Positions 1-8,423 of a DNA stretch of 64,000 bases are shown piece after piece. Numbering within the stretch: position 1 is the stretch's first letter; each line of letters begins with the position of its first letter. The notes beneath the pieces were generated by a model. The model saw only the letters and a program-made list of their open reading frames with translations, had not been told where the DNA came from and ran no database searches. The position numbers and the translations under genes are program-made. The DNA is from Actinoplanes regularis (GTDB lineage: Bacteria > Actinomycetota > Actinomycetes > Mycobacteriales > Micromonosporaceae). Where the stretch lies: NCBI RefSeq assembly GCF_900188005.1, contig NZ_FZNR01000004.1:310001-374000 (forward strand). Reading direction: 5' to 3'.

Positions 1-1596
1 GTTGCCCAGGTCGCGATCACCGGACAGCTGAACCAGACCACCGCACTGCTGCTGACCCTGGTCGGCGTCGGCGCGGCGGTCACCACGCGCAAGACCGCGA
101 TGTGGGCCAACCTGCTCGGCTGCGCCGGCTGGGCGGCGGCGGTCATCGCGCAGGACGGGCTGCGGACGCCGGAGCTCAGTCACTACGCCGGGCAGCTGGT
201 CATGGCCGGGCTGCTCGGTTGCATCCTCCACGAGGCGCTGCGGCGCCGCCAACGCGAGCTGAAAATGGCCCGCGACCAGCTCACCGCGGGGATGGACCGC
301 TTCGAGAACCTCTTCCACGCGTCGCCGGCCGGTGTCGGCATCGCCGACGAGAACGGCGTGCTGGTCGCGGTCAACCCGGCGTTCTGCGAGCTGGCGGGGC
401 GGCCCGCGGAGGAGCTGATCGGCGCGAAAAGCAACGACTACGTCGATCTGGCCGCCGCTGACGACACGGTCGGCCGCCAGATCCGCTACGTTCGTCCGGA
501 CGGCTCGACCCGCTGGTTCTGGCTGACAGTCGGGCGCGCGGGTGTCCTGGACCGCGCCAAGACCCGGCGCTGGACCCTCATCCACCTGAGCGACGTCACC
601 GACCGGCACCTCGCCGAACGTACCGTCCGTGAGTCGGACCGGCTGTTGGCCGCGGTCTCGGCCGCCGCCCGGCGGATCCGCACCGGCGAGGACGCCCGAG
701 GCACCATCATCGAGGCGGTCCGGGAGCTGGCCGAGGCGGACACCGTCATCATGCTCGAACCCGACGGCACCGATCTGGTCGCCATCGGTGTGGTGGGCGC
801 CGACGTGCTGGGCACCCGGGTGCCCCTGAACGGCACCTCGATGATCGCGAACGTTTACCTGGACGGCCAGCCGGTCTTCCTCGCCGATCCGGGCCAGGAT
901 CCACGGGTGTCGACGGCGCTGCTGAAGCTGGTCGACGGCAGGTCGATGATGTGGCAGCCGGTGGTCGCCGACGGCGGGTCGGTCGCGTTGCTGGTGGTCA
1001 GCTGGAAGACGCGGATCACCTCGGTCAGTGACCTGCGGGCCCGCGCGGTGGCGCTGCTCGCCGACGAGACGGCGCTCGCCCTCGAGCACGAGCGGCTGCT
1101 CGGCCGCCTGGAGCAGATGGCCTACACGGACACGCTGACCGGTCTCTCCAACCGCCGGGCCTGGCAGGCCGGTGTCGCGGAGCTGCTCGCCGCGTCGCGG
1201 GCGAGCGGACGGCCGCTGACGGTGGCGATCGCCGACCTCGACCACTTCAAGCGGTACAACGACACGCACGGTCATGTCGCCGGGGACGATCTGCTGACGG
1301 CGGTCGCCACGGCGTTCCGGGGACAGCTCCGGACCGGCGACCTGATCGCCCGCTGGGGTGGTGAGGAGTTCGTCGTCGCGCTGCCCGACTGCGGTGACGC
1401 GGAGGCGGCGGAGATCCTGGATCGGCTGCGGACGGCGACGGTCGGGACGGAGACGTGCAGCATCGGCTACGCGGTCTGGGACGGCGTCGAGTCCTATGAG
1501 CGGATGCTGGAGCGGGCCGACGGTGCGCTCTACGCCGCGAAGTCGGCCGGGCGCGACAGGGTCCACGCCGCCGCGGGCGTCGCTCTGGCTTCCTGA
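1..1596 (+). CDS. Membrane diguanylate cyclase with PAS, GAF and GGDEF domains (5' partial)
   Basis: The frame is open from base 1, so the N-terminus lies outside the window. In window codon numbering, hydrophobic segments occupy about residues 15-75, a PAS domain about 100-200, a GAF domain about 215-365 and a GGDEF domain about 370-525. The catalytic motif GGEEF is intact at 453-457. An RTGD sequence at 444-447 sits exactly five residues ahead of it, which is the position of the allosteric inhibitory I-site (RxxD). The family makes cyclic di-GMP from two GTP at the membrane, and product inhibition is expected here. No EAL domain follows before the TGA. In Actinoplanes-like bacteria c-di-GMP affects development, but the input signal cannot be read from the sequence. 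Confidence 0.9.
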   Translation, partial: VAQVAITGQLNQTTALLLTLVGVGAAVTTRKTAMWANLLGCAGWAAAVIAQDGLRTPELSHYAGQLVMAGLLGCILHEALRRRQRELKMARDQLTAGMDRFENLFHASPAGVGIADENGVLVAVNPAFCELAGRPAEELIGAKSNDYVDLAAADDTVGRQIRYVRPDGSTRWFWLTVGRAGVLDRAKTRRWTLIHLSDVTDRHLAERTVRESDRLLAAVSAAARRIRTGEDARGTIIEAVRELAEADTVIMLEPDGTDLVAIGVVGADVLGTRVPLNGTSMIANVYLDGQPVFLADPGQDPRVSTALLKLVDGRSMMWQPVVADGGSVALLVVSWKTRITSVSDLRARAVALLADETALALEHERLLGRLEQMAYTDTLTGLSNRRAWQAGVAELLAASRASGRPLTVAIADLDHFKRYNDTHGHVAGDDLLTAVATAFRGQLRTGDLIARWGGEEFVVALPDCGDAEAAEILDRLRTATVGTETCSIGYAVWDGVESYERMLERADGALYAAKSAGRDRVHAAAGVALAS

Positions 1597-1960
1597 CGGG
1601 GAACGGAATCCGACCGGCCGCAACGGGAAGAATGATCGTGCTGTCACGGCCGACGCTTGCCATGATCAGCATTCGGCTTTCTGAGCATCAGCTGAGACCG
1701 GCCCGCAAATGATCCTCTTACTGGTCTTCATGGGCCAGATCGGTCGTGCGATATCGTAGGGCTCTGAAACGCCCGGCCGTAACCCGTCCGAACCTACGCC
1801 CACGTAATAGCCGCTATACACTACCGGATATGCGGCGCCCACCGGCCGCTCTTCGTCTGTATCAGCCAAGATGTTTCCAGTGGGAAGCGCTGGCAACGAC
1901 GCCGGTATACAGCCTGCTAAGCCCAGTGTCAGGCCAGCGTCGGCGTAAGCTCGAAGTGCA
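1597..1960. other. Intergenic stretch of reduced GC ahead of the histidine kinase
   Basis: 364 bases without a convincing gene. Base composition falls visibly from about 1660 and stays low into the first third of the next gene. The short open frames on both strands have no ribosome-binding site and no family resemblance. It presumably holds the promoter of the downstream kinase, but I see no clear -35/-10 pair. Confidence 0.5.
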
Positions 1961-3148
1961 ATGGATGCCGGGCAGGGCTACGCGACGGTCAATGTGAAGC
2001 GGGCTACCAGGCAGGCCGCCGCGCTGACACTCGCGGGATGCCTGATGAACCTGGTGGTCATATTCGCCAGCCCTCGGAAAAGCGCAGACTTTACGATCAT
2101 AATCGCCGGTCTTGTCATGAGTGCGCTCGCCTTGTGGCTGCCCTGGCATCGCTGGCATCCGTTGACACCAGCTCTACTGGTGGTTCCCCACTTGGCCATT
2201 CAAAGCTACGGCACCTACCACGGGATCGCCTCTGCCGGAGGCGGCTACTACGTGGTGATAATGGCCTGGCTGGGCATGAACTTTCCAGTGAAGCTCGTCT
2301 ACATCGCGAGCCCCTTGGTCGTGGCTTCCTACGGGATATCGCTGGCCTTGATAAACGAACCTGTCGCGGGGTTGTGGAAGGCTCTCACCACAGCGGTAAT
2401 CGCGATATTCGTTGGCGTCGCGCTGGCGAAAAACGTAAGTCGCGAACTGATCGCGCGCCAACAAATCGCTGCGGCTGAGCGATGGCGAGCAGCCCTGGCC
2501 GCGACGCTCGCCCATGACCTACGGTCGCCCCTGTCGATAATTCAGCTGTCCGTGGAGACGGTGAAGGCCGAGACCGACTTACCGCCGGACCTGGACGATC
2601 TGCTCGGTCGGACGCTGCGACAGGTCGGGCGGATCAGCCGACTGGTCGCCGGGCTCATGGACATGGCGCGAATCGACGCTCAGGGTGAACTTCGGCTCGA
2701 CCTGGCAACCGTGCCACTCGCGGAGGCCGCAACGGAGGCGGCGGCCTTCGTAGGCACTCCGGTGACCGTGCAGGTGGCGCCTGGTCTGACCGTACTGGCA
2801 GATGTCGACCGGCTCCAGCAAATCCTGGTCAACCTGATCGCGAACGCCGTCCGCCACGGCCGTCCGCCGATTGTCGTGCATGCGTACGAGATCGAAGAAG
2901 GGGTGCGCATCGAAGTACGCGACCACGGCAAAGGCGTGCCATCGGACCGCCGGACCAGATTGTTCCAAAGATTCCAGAGCGACGATGGGGTAGCCGAATC
3001 GGTCGGCCTGGGTTTGTGGATCGTCGACCAGCTTGCCCGAGCACATGGTGGCCAGGCCCACTTCCGTCCCGCAGACCCGGGGACGGTCATGGGGGTGACG
3101 CTGCCATCGGCCCGAGGTTCCATAGCCGATGACCTCGCCGCAAGATGA
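1961..3148 (+). CDS. Orphan sensor histidine kinase
   Basis: 395 residues. The N-terminal 150 residues contain several hydrophobic membrane segments. They are followed by a HisKA dimerisation domain with the H-box AHDLRSPLS near residue 187 and a HATPase_c domain with an N-box (NAVRHGR), a D/G-rich box (DHGKGVPSDRR) and a G2 box (GLGLWIVDQL). All residues expected for autophosphorylation and ATP binding are present. No response regulator is adjacent on either strand, so the partner must be encoded elsewhere. The first third of the gene has lower GC and less biased third positions than its neighbours, which hints at a transferred or recently fused sensor region. The ATG at 1961 follows a GAAGTG-like site. 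The sensed signal is unknown. Confidence 0.85.
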   Translation: MDAGQGYATVNVKRATRQAAALTLAGCLMNLVVIFASPRKSADFTIIIAGLVMSALALWLPWHRWHPLTPALLVVPHLAIQSYGTYHGIASAGGGYYVVIMAWLGMNFPVKLVYIASPLVVASYGISLALINEPVAGLWKALTTAVIAIFVGVALAKNVSRELIARQQIAAAERWRAALAATLAHDLRSPLSIIQLSVETVKAETDLPPDLDDLLGRTLRQVGRISRLVAGLMDMARIDAQGELRLDLATVPLAEAATEAAAFVGTPVTVQVAPGLTVLADVDRLQQILVNLIANAVRHGRPPIVVHAYEIEEGVRIEVRDHGKGVPSDRRTRLFQRFQSDDGVAESVGLGLWIVDQLARAHGGQAHFRPADPGTVMGVTLPSARGSIADDLAAR

Positions 3149-3190
3149 GCAAGTCTGGACCGACCTGCCGGCGGAGAGCGGAAGCGATCG

Positions 3191-3562
3191 TCAGACCGTC
3201 GGCGGAAGCCGGCGCCGCCCGGCGATCCCCAGGTCCGGACGGTGATACCAGCCCAGCTCGGTCTCGCCTTCCAGCCAGCACAACAGCACCGGCATGTTGT
3301 CGAGATCGGCCGGGAAGTCGACCAGCAGCGGCGCGACGCCCTTCAGCTCCGCCCCGGACTCCTGCACGAACGTCATCAGCTCGTTGAGGCGCGCCTCCGC
3401 CGCCTTCCGCTCCGGCAGACCGCCCAGCGAGGTCGGCTCACCACCCGGGACCAGCGCCGCGGACAGCTCCACCATGTCCGCCCGCACCTGGACGATCTCC
3501 TCGAGGACGGGCCGCAGCCGCTCCAGCTCCGCCCGTGCCTCCCCTAGCGTGAACAGCCCCAT
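3191..3562 (-). CDS. DUF2203 family protein
   Basis: 123 residues, the usual length for this family. It begins with MGLFTLGEARAELERLRPV, a helical segment with heptad-like leucines, and ends with the family signature around LLCWLEGETELGWYHRPD followed by GIAGRR. DUF2203 proteins are soluble and widespread in actinobacteria and have no assigned reaction. The gene converges on the histidine kinase, with 42 bases between the two stop codons. The ATG at 3562 is preceded by few bases of clear Shine-Dalgarno character. Recognition rests on the C-terminal signature; nothing in the context suggests a function. Confidence 0.8.
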   Translation of the reverse strand: MGLFTLGEARAELERLRPVLEEIVQVRADMVELSAALVPGGEPTSLGGLPERKAAEARLNELMTFVQESGAELKGVAPLLVDFPADLDNMPVLLCWLEGETELGWYHRPDLGIAGRRRLPPTV

Positions 3563-3670
3563 GGCGCCAGTTAATCACCCGGTCGATCTCGGCTTCAGGC
3601 GGCTTCACCGCCATCGCCCTCCCGGGTCCGGCTCGTCCCCGCGCGACGGGCGCACGGCGCCGCCGACCGG

Positions 3671-3860
3671 GCTGACCGGCGGCCGGAAACCGATCTGGCG
3701 GGCGCGCGGCGTCGTCGGCCCCGGGCTGACCGGCGGCCGGAAGCCGATCTGGCGGGCGCGCGGCGTCGTCGGCCCCGAGCTGGCCGGCGGCCGGAAACCG
3801 ATCTGAGGGGCGCGCGGCGTCGTCGGCCCTGGGCTGGCCGGTGGCCCGGAAATCGATGGC
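3671..3860. repeat. 54-bp tandem repeat, three full copies and a partial fourth
   Basis: Copies lie at 3671-3724, 3725-3778 and 3779-3832, and a diverged partial copy runs from 3833 to about 3860. Copies 1 and 2 differ at only two positions; copy 3 carries a few more changes. The repeat fills most of the 350-base gap between the DUF2203 gene and rtcB. Because the unit is 18 codons long it stays open in several frames, but none has a start with a ribosome-binding site, so I treat it as non-coding. Tandem slippage is the simplest origin. Confidence 0.8.
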
Positions 3861-3912
3861 CGGTCGGGGTCCGCGTCCCTAGAGTGACCTTCGCCGCGAG
3901 GGCGATCCACCC

Positions 3913-5481
3913 GTGGCGACTCCCTCCCAGGACTCCCGAAAGGTGTTCTCCTTGCCCGTCTCCAAGCGAGCAGACCGGCGTTTGGTCCGTACCGACGACT
4001 CGTGGCTCACGCTGCCCAACCCGGTGGACGTGCCGGTGGAGATCTGCGCCGGCCCCGAGGTCCCGATCGAGTCGGCGGCGATCGACGAGCTGCTCACCGT
4101 GCTGGAGACGGCCCGTACGCTCAGCGACCTGGCTGCGGCGACGCCGGGCCTGGAGTTCGAGCCGCGCCTCGAGCGAGTGGTGTGCACCCCGGATTTCCAC
4201 AAGGGCGCGGGCATCCCGATCGGCACGGTGCTGCAGACGGTCGGCGCGCTGGTCCCGCAAGCGGTCGGCAACGACATCAACTGCGGCATGCGGGTGGAGG
4301 TCACCTCGCTGAGCGTGGACCGGCTGCGCCCGCACCTGGACGCCGTGGAGCGGCGCCTGCGGCACCTGTTCTTCGAGGGCGGCCGCCGCATCGGCCTCAC
4401 CCCGGCACACCGGGAGGGCCTGCTCCGGTACGGGCTGCCCGGGTTGCTCGCCGAAGGACCGCCGGCCGACGCCGACGGCGTGTGGCGCCAGATCGGCCCG
4501 GACGACACCACCGACCTCCGTGCGCGGCTGCACGCCGCCGGATACCCGGTCGCCTCCGCGGACGCGTTCCAGGACTGGGTCACCAGCGGTGGCGGGACGA
4601 GCTACGACAGCATCATCGGCAGCGTCGGTGGCGGTAATCACTTCGCCGAACTGCAGTACGTCTCGGCCATTCACGACGGTCCCGCCGCGTACGCGTGGGG
4701 CCTCGCCCCCGGCCGCGTGGTGCTGATGGTGCACAGTGGCTCGCTCTCGCTGGGCCACCAGGCCAACGCCACGGGCCGCGATCAGGCTCGCGCCGCCTGG
4801 CCGCGCACGGTCCCGCTGCCGGCCAACCGGATCCTGCCGATGCTGCTCGACGAGCGCACCGCGGCGGGCCGGGAACGCTATCTGACCGCCTTCGCGAACG
4901 CGGCGAACTTCGCCATCGGCAACCGGTTCTTCCTCGCGATGATGATGCGGGCCGGCCTCGCCGGCGTCGCCGGTGACCTCGACTCCCGGCTGATCTACGA
5001 CGCCCCGCACAACCTGCTGTGGCCGGGCGCGGACGGCACGGTGGTGCACCGCAAGGGCGCCACCCCGGCCGGCGGCGTCACCGACCACGAGCATCGGACC
5101 CCGGACCTGTACGGGGAACCGGTCATCGTGCCGGGCTCCATGGGCGCGCCGAGCTACCTGCTGCGCGGCCTCGGCAACACCCGAGCGCTCGGCAGCGCCT
5201 GCCACGGCGCGGGTCGCAGCATCCCACGGGGTGCCGCGTCCCGCGGCGGCGACGCGGAGTTGGACGCGTTTCTGCGGGAGTTCCGGGTCGTCACGCCGCT
5301 CAACCACCGCGACCCGGCGGTGGCCGGCCGGCGAGAGATCATCGAGGCGTGGCGCCGCGACCTCAAGCAGGAGGCCCCGTGGGCGTACAAGGAGGTCGGC
5401 CCGGTCGTCGATAGCCTGCGCGGGGCCGACGTCGCCCGACCGGTCGCGGAACTGCGACCGATCCTGACCGTGAAAGGCTGA
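3913..5481 (+). CDS. rtcB: RtcB family RNA ligase
   Basis: 522 residues from the GTG at 3913. RtcB joins 2',3'-cyclic phosphate or 3'-phosphate RNA ends to 5'-OH ends using GTP and Mn2+. The metal and guanylylation residues are recognisable: D121 and C124 in NDINCGMR, H243 in GGGNHFAE, H274 in MVHSGS, and H431 in CHGAGR, which matches the guanylylated histidine region. An alternative TTG start at 3952 has a GAAAGG site eight bases upstream and would remove 13 poorly conserved residues. No archease or RtcA gene is nearby, and the 54-bp repeat lies just upstream. In bacteria such ligases act in RNA repair rather than tRNA splicing; the substrate here is unknown. Confidence 0.92.
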   Translation: MATPSQDSRKVFSLPVSKRADRRLVRTDDSWLTLPNPVDVPVEICAGPEVPIESAAIDELLTVLETARTLSDLAAATPGLEFEPRLERVVCTPDFHKGAGIPIGTVLQTVGALVPQAVGNDINCGMRVEVTSLSVDRLRPHLDAVERRLRHLFFEGGRRIGLTPAHREGLLRYGLPGLLAEGPPADADGVWRQIGPDDTTDLRARLHAAGYPVASADAFQDWVTSGGGTSYDSIIGSVGGGNHFAELQYVSAIHDGPAAYAWGLAPGRVVLMVHSGSLSLGHQANATGRDQARAAWPRTVPLPANRILPMLLDERTAAGRERYLTAFANAANFAIGNRFFLAMMMRAGLAGVAGDLDSRLIYDAPHNLLWPGADGTVVHRKGATPAGGVTDHEHRTPDLYGEPVIVPGSMGAPSYLLRGLGNTRALGSACHGAGRSIPRGAASRGGDAELDAFLREFRVVTPLNHRDPAVAGRREIIEAWRRDLKQEAPWAYKEVGPVVDSLRGADVARPVAELRPILTVKG

Positions 5482-5556
5482 CCGACCGGGCTGTGCCGTG
5501 CGCGTTGCCCGGGCGACGCGCCGGCGGTTTCCGCCCGGGTGCACCTGGACGTCGCC

Positions 5557-5790
5557 TCAGTCATCGGGCGGCGGCTCGCCGGGCTGCTGGCCGGTGCGTT
5601 GCCGCTGGATCCAGCCCTCGATGTCGGCGATCAGCCAGACCCGGCCCATGGCGAGCTCGTCGTAGGGCTCGGGCCAGTCGTCGCGCTCGGCGAGTTGCTG
5701 GACGCGCTGGCGGCTGAGCCCGAGCCGTTTGGCGATTTCGCCTGCTCCCATGAGATATCGCGGCACGCCCCAACTATAGTCATGCGTCAT
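5557..5790 (-). CDS. Small helix-turn-helix DNA-binding protein
   Basis: 77 residues from the ATG at 5790, or 69 from the GTG at 5766. The core MGAGEIAKRLGLSRQRVQQLAERDDWP is a clear MerR/excisionase-like winged helix-turn-helix, followed by a segment (AMGRVWLIADIEGWIQRQ) typical of the small AlpA/excisionase-like proteins common in actinomycetes. It converges on rtcB with about 75 bases between stop codons. No integrase or phage gene is adjacent, so a chromosomal regulator is more likely than a true excisionase. A weak TATAGT stretch lies just upstream of the GTG, which makes a nearly leaderless transcript starting at the GTG plausible. Confidence 0.75.
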   Translation of the reverse strand: MTHDYSWGVPRYLMGAGEIAKRLGLSRQRVQQLAERDDWPEPYDELAMGRVWLIADIEGWIQRQRTGQQPGEPPPDD

Positions 5791-5944
5791 CTTGTCGTGT
5801 GAACACAGTCGTCCGTTAGATACCCGATGCGAACCGCGGGTACGAAAATCGGGGATGCCGGGTCGGCGCGGAACCGCTAGGCTGCCTCCCGATGATGACC
5901 TCGAACCTCGGAAAGGGGGCAATGTCCACCCGAAGTGAGTGCTG

Positions 5945-7177
5945 ATGCGCTCCCTGGTGGACGGCGACCCCCGTCTTGTCACCTGGCGACACGTGCGCGA
6001 GTTCGCCGTGCCGCCCTCGATGATCGAAGCCGCGACCGCCCGGCGGCTCGCCGGCGACTGGGCCGGCGCCTGCGTGGCGGCCCGGGTGGATCCCGAGCTG
6101 AACCCGCGCGCCATCGGCCGCCGCCACGGCCGGGAGCAGGCCGCCGAGATCCGTGCCGACCTGCACCATCTCGCCCCGGACCTGCTGCGCTGGCACCTGC
6201 CCCGGGTGGCGACCGGCCGGTTGCGGCCGGGCCTGACGGTCTCGCTGGCCCGGTACACGCCACGCCTGCACCTCGTCGCCCGAACCGCCCCGGACTGGGC
6301 CGACGCCGACCAGCGGATCACCCTCGCACTGTGGGACGGCGGCCTGGGCGGGGTGCACCCGCACCCGCGCCCGAACCGCCGCTTCCGCCTCGACCTGCAC
6401 CGCCACCTCTGGGACGCCCGCCACGCGGCTGAACTGCGCGAACGCGCGGGTGCGGAGACCTGGCCGGTTGACCCGGACGGCTTCGCCGTCCATCGGTGGC
6501 GGGCGGAGGCGGACCTCCTGCGGCACGCCGAGGGCCGGGCCGAGGAGCCGGTTTTCGTACGGGTGAGCTCCCGCGAATACCGCCCGCTGCGTACCGAGGG
6601 GGTCCGCGATCGGGAGTCACTGGTGCTGCCGGACGCGGCGACCCGGGTGCCGCCCGACCTCGAACTGCTCCGGGCCGGACTGATCGAACCCGGTCAGCTG
6701 CATCCCCTGGTCGCCGACGCCCTCGCGCCCGGACACCCGTCCGTCACGCGCGGCCCGTCGGCTGCGGTACCCCGCGTCGTCGACTGCCGTGGCGAACAGC
6801 ACCGCATCGGCCTGGTCGACGGCGTTCTCTCCCCGCTGGACCACGACCCCGGCGAACTGCGCCGCGAAGAGATTCTGGTGGCCTTCGGCGGCACCCCGCT
6901 GCCCTGCCTCCAGATGATCGACAGGGCCCTGCGCCGGCCGGAGTCGCTCGCCGACATCCGCGCCCGCCTCGACCACGGCGACCTCCCCGGCGCCCTCGCC
7001 GCCGTCGAGCACCTGCTCGGACCGGACGCCGTGCTCCGCGACGGCCCGCTCCGCGACGAGCTTGCCCGGACCGAGCAACGACACCTCACGTACGGGCTGT
7101 ACCGCGCCGGACTGACCGGCCACTGCCCGCCCAAGAACGTTCCCCTGCCCCGACGCCGCCCAAAGGTGACTAAATGA
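5945..7177 (+). CDS. Unknown protein, first gene of the MoxR/VWA operon
   Basis: 410 residues from the ATG at 5945; a GTG six bases earlier is in frame. I do not recognise a domain. The protein is Arg-, Leu- and Asp-rich, has no signal peptide and no membrane segment, and looks cytosolic. Its TGA overlaps the ATG of the MoxR-type ATPase (ATGA at 7174-7177), so the two are translationally coupled and probably act together. A seven-codon mini-ORF (ATG 5922, after AAAGGGGG) ends in a TGATG overlap with this start and could couple initiation. A substrate, adaptor or inhibitor role relative to the ATPase and metallopeptidase would fit, but is only inferred from gene order. Confidence 0.8.
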   Translation: MRSLVDGDPRLVTWRHVREFAVPPSMIEAATARRLAGDWAGACVAARVDPELNPRAIGRRHGREQAAEIRADLHHLAPDLLRWHLPRVATGRLRPGLTVSLARYTPRLHLVARTAPDWADADQRITLALWDGGLGGVHPHPRPNRRFRLDLHRHLWDARHAAELRERAGAETWPVDPDGFAVHRWRAEADLLRHAEGRAEEPVFVRVSSREYRPLRTEGVRDRESLVLPDAATRVPPDLELLRAGLIEPGQLHPLVADALAPGHPSVTRGPSAAVPRVVDCRGEQHRIGLVDGVLSPLDHDPGELRREEILVAFGGTPLPCLQMIDRALRRPESLADIRARLDHGDLPGALAAVEHLLGPDAVLRDGPLRDELARTEQRHLTYGLYRAGLTGHCPPKNVPLPRRRPKVTK

Positions 7178-8337
7178 CCCTGGACATCGCTGCTGACCTG
7201 CTCCGCCTGCTCGCCGACACCACCACCGAACCCCGACCGGACACCCAGCTGGAAGCGCTCACCCTGGCCGTCGCCGCCGACCTGCCGGTGCTGCTCTGGG
7301 GCGAGCCCGGCATCGGCAAGACGGCCGCCCTCACCCAGCTCGCCGAGACCCTCGACCTGCCGCTGACCACCGTCATCGCCAGCGTCCACGAACCGACCGA
7401 CTTCTCCGGGCTGCCGGTGATCGGCGCCGACCCGGCCGTGCACGGCGTGCCGATGGCCCCGCCGGACTGGGCCGTACGCCTGGCCAATTCCGGACGCGGT
7501 CTGCTCTTCCTCGACGAGCTCTCCACAGCGCCGCCCGCGGTCCAGGCCGCCCTGCTCCGCCTCGTCCTGGAGCGCCGGGTCGGCGCGCTCACCCTGCCGC
7601 CGGGCGTCCGGATCGTCGCGGCGGCCAACCCGCGCGGCTCGGCCGCCGACGGCTGGGAGCTGAGCGCGCCCCTCGCGAACCGGTTCGTCCATCTGCAGTG
7701 GATCCACGACCACGAGGTCGTGGTGCGCGGACTCGGCGGGACGTGGCCGCGCGCCGCGCTGCCCCGGCTCGATCCGGGACGGCTCGGTGACGCGGTGACC
7801 TATGCCCGGCGCGGCGTGTGCGAGCTGCTGGCCGCCCGGCCGAAGCTGGTGCACCAGCTACCGAAGACGGAGACCAAGCGGGGCGGGGCCTGGCCGTCCC
7901 CGCGGACCTGGGACATGGCGGTACGGCTGATCGCCTTCGCGACCGCGGCGGGGACCTCCCGCGAGGTGCTGTCCATGCTGGTCCGTGGTGTGGTCGGGGA
8001 CGGTCCCGGGCTCGAACTGCTGGCCGCCCTGGACCGGATGGACCTGCCCGACCCGGAGGTGCTGCTCGCCGACCCGGGCGCCGCGGAGCTTCCGGAACGA
8101 GGTGACCTTCGTCAGGCCGTACTGGAGGCGGTCGTCGAAGCGGTCCGGCGGAAAGCCGACCGGGACCGGTGGGAGGCGGCCTGGAGCGTCCTGGTGAAGG
8201 CCCTGGACGGTGGTGCGCCGGACCTGGTGGTGGTGCCCGCCGGCAACCTGGCCGAGCTGCGCCGCGACGACTGGCCGCTGCCGGCCGGGATCGAACGCCT
8301 GGCCGGGGCCGTGAGCATCTCCCGGCAGGCGGCATGA
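7174..8337 (+). CDS. MoxR-type AAA+ ATPase
   Basis: 387 residues. Walker A is GEPGIGKT at residues 43-50, Walker B is LLFLDEL at 110-116 and the sensor-1 region reads VAAANPRGSAADGWELSAPLANRF. This matches MoxR ATPases, chaperone-like machines that usually act on a partner carrying a von Willebrand A domain. Here the partner is the next gene. Both junctions are ATGA overlaps (7174-7177 and 8334-8337), a strict operon. The C-terminal third carries the lid and a less conserved extension. MoxR systems mature or assemble enzymes, often with metal centres; the client here is not evident. Confidence 0.88.
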   Translation: MTLDIAADLLRLLADTTTEPRPDTQLEALTLAVAADLPVLLWGEPGIGKTAALTQLAETLDLPLTTVIASVHEPTDFSGLPVIGADPAVHGVPMAPPDWAVRLANSGRGLLFLDELSTAPPAVQAALLRLVLERRVGALTLPPGVRIVAAANPRGSAADGWELSAPLANRFVHLQWIHDHEVVVRGLGGTWPRAALPRLDPGRLGDAVTYARRGVCELLAARPKLVHQLPKTETKRGGAWPSPRTWDMAVRLIAFATAAGTSREVLSMLVRGVVGDGPGLELLAALDRMDLPDPEVLLADPGAAELPERGDLRQAVLEAVVEAVRRKADRDRWEAAWSVLVKALDGGAPDLVVVPAGNLAELRRDDWPLPAGIERLAGAVSISRQAA

Positions 8338-8423
8338 GCGGGCGGCTTGCCCCGGCGCCGGGGCGGATCGGAGGCGGCATGAGCGGGCAGCCCACGTCGG
8401 CGCCGGGGCGGACCGGAGGCGGC
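8334..8423 (+). repeat. 45-bp tandem duplication spanning RBS and start codon
   Basis: Units at 8334-8378 and 8379-8423. Both begin ATGAGCGGGC and end GGAGGCGGC, so the end of the first unit supplies a ribosome-binding site for the ATG of the second. In protein terms it is a 15-residue duplication at the N-terminus of the VWA protein. Confidence 0.8.

Noticed and set aside
3595..5544. 649-codon antisense open frame over rtcB
   Set aside because: Explained by GC3 bias; RtcB motifs on the other strand are complete.
5557..5790. HTH protein as an excisionase of an integrated element
   Set aside because: No integrase, no attachment-site repeats and no phage genes nearby.
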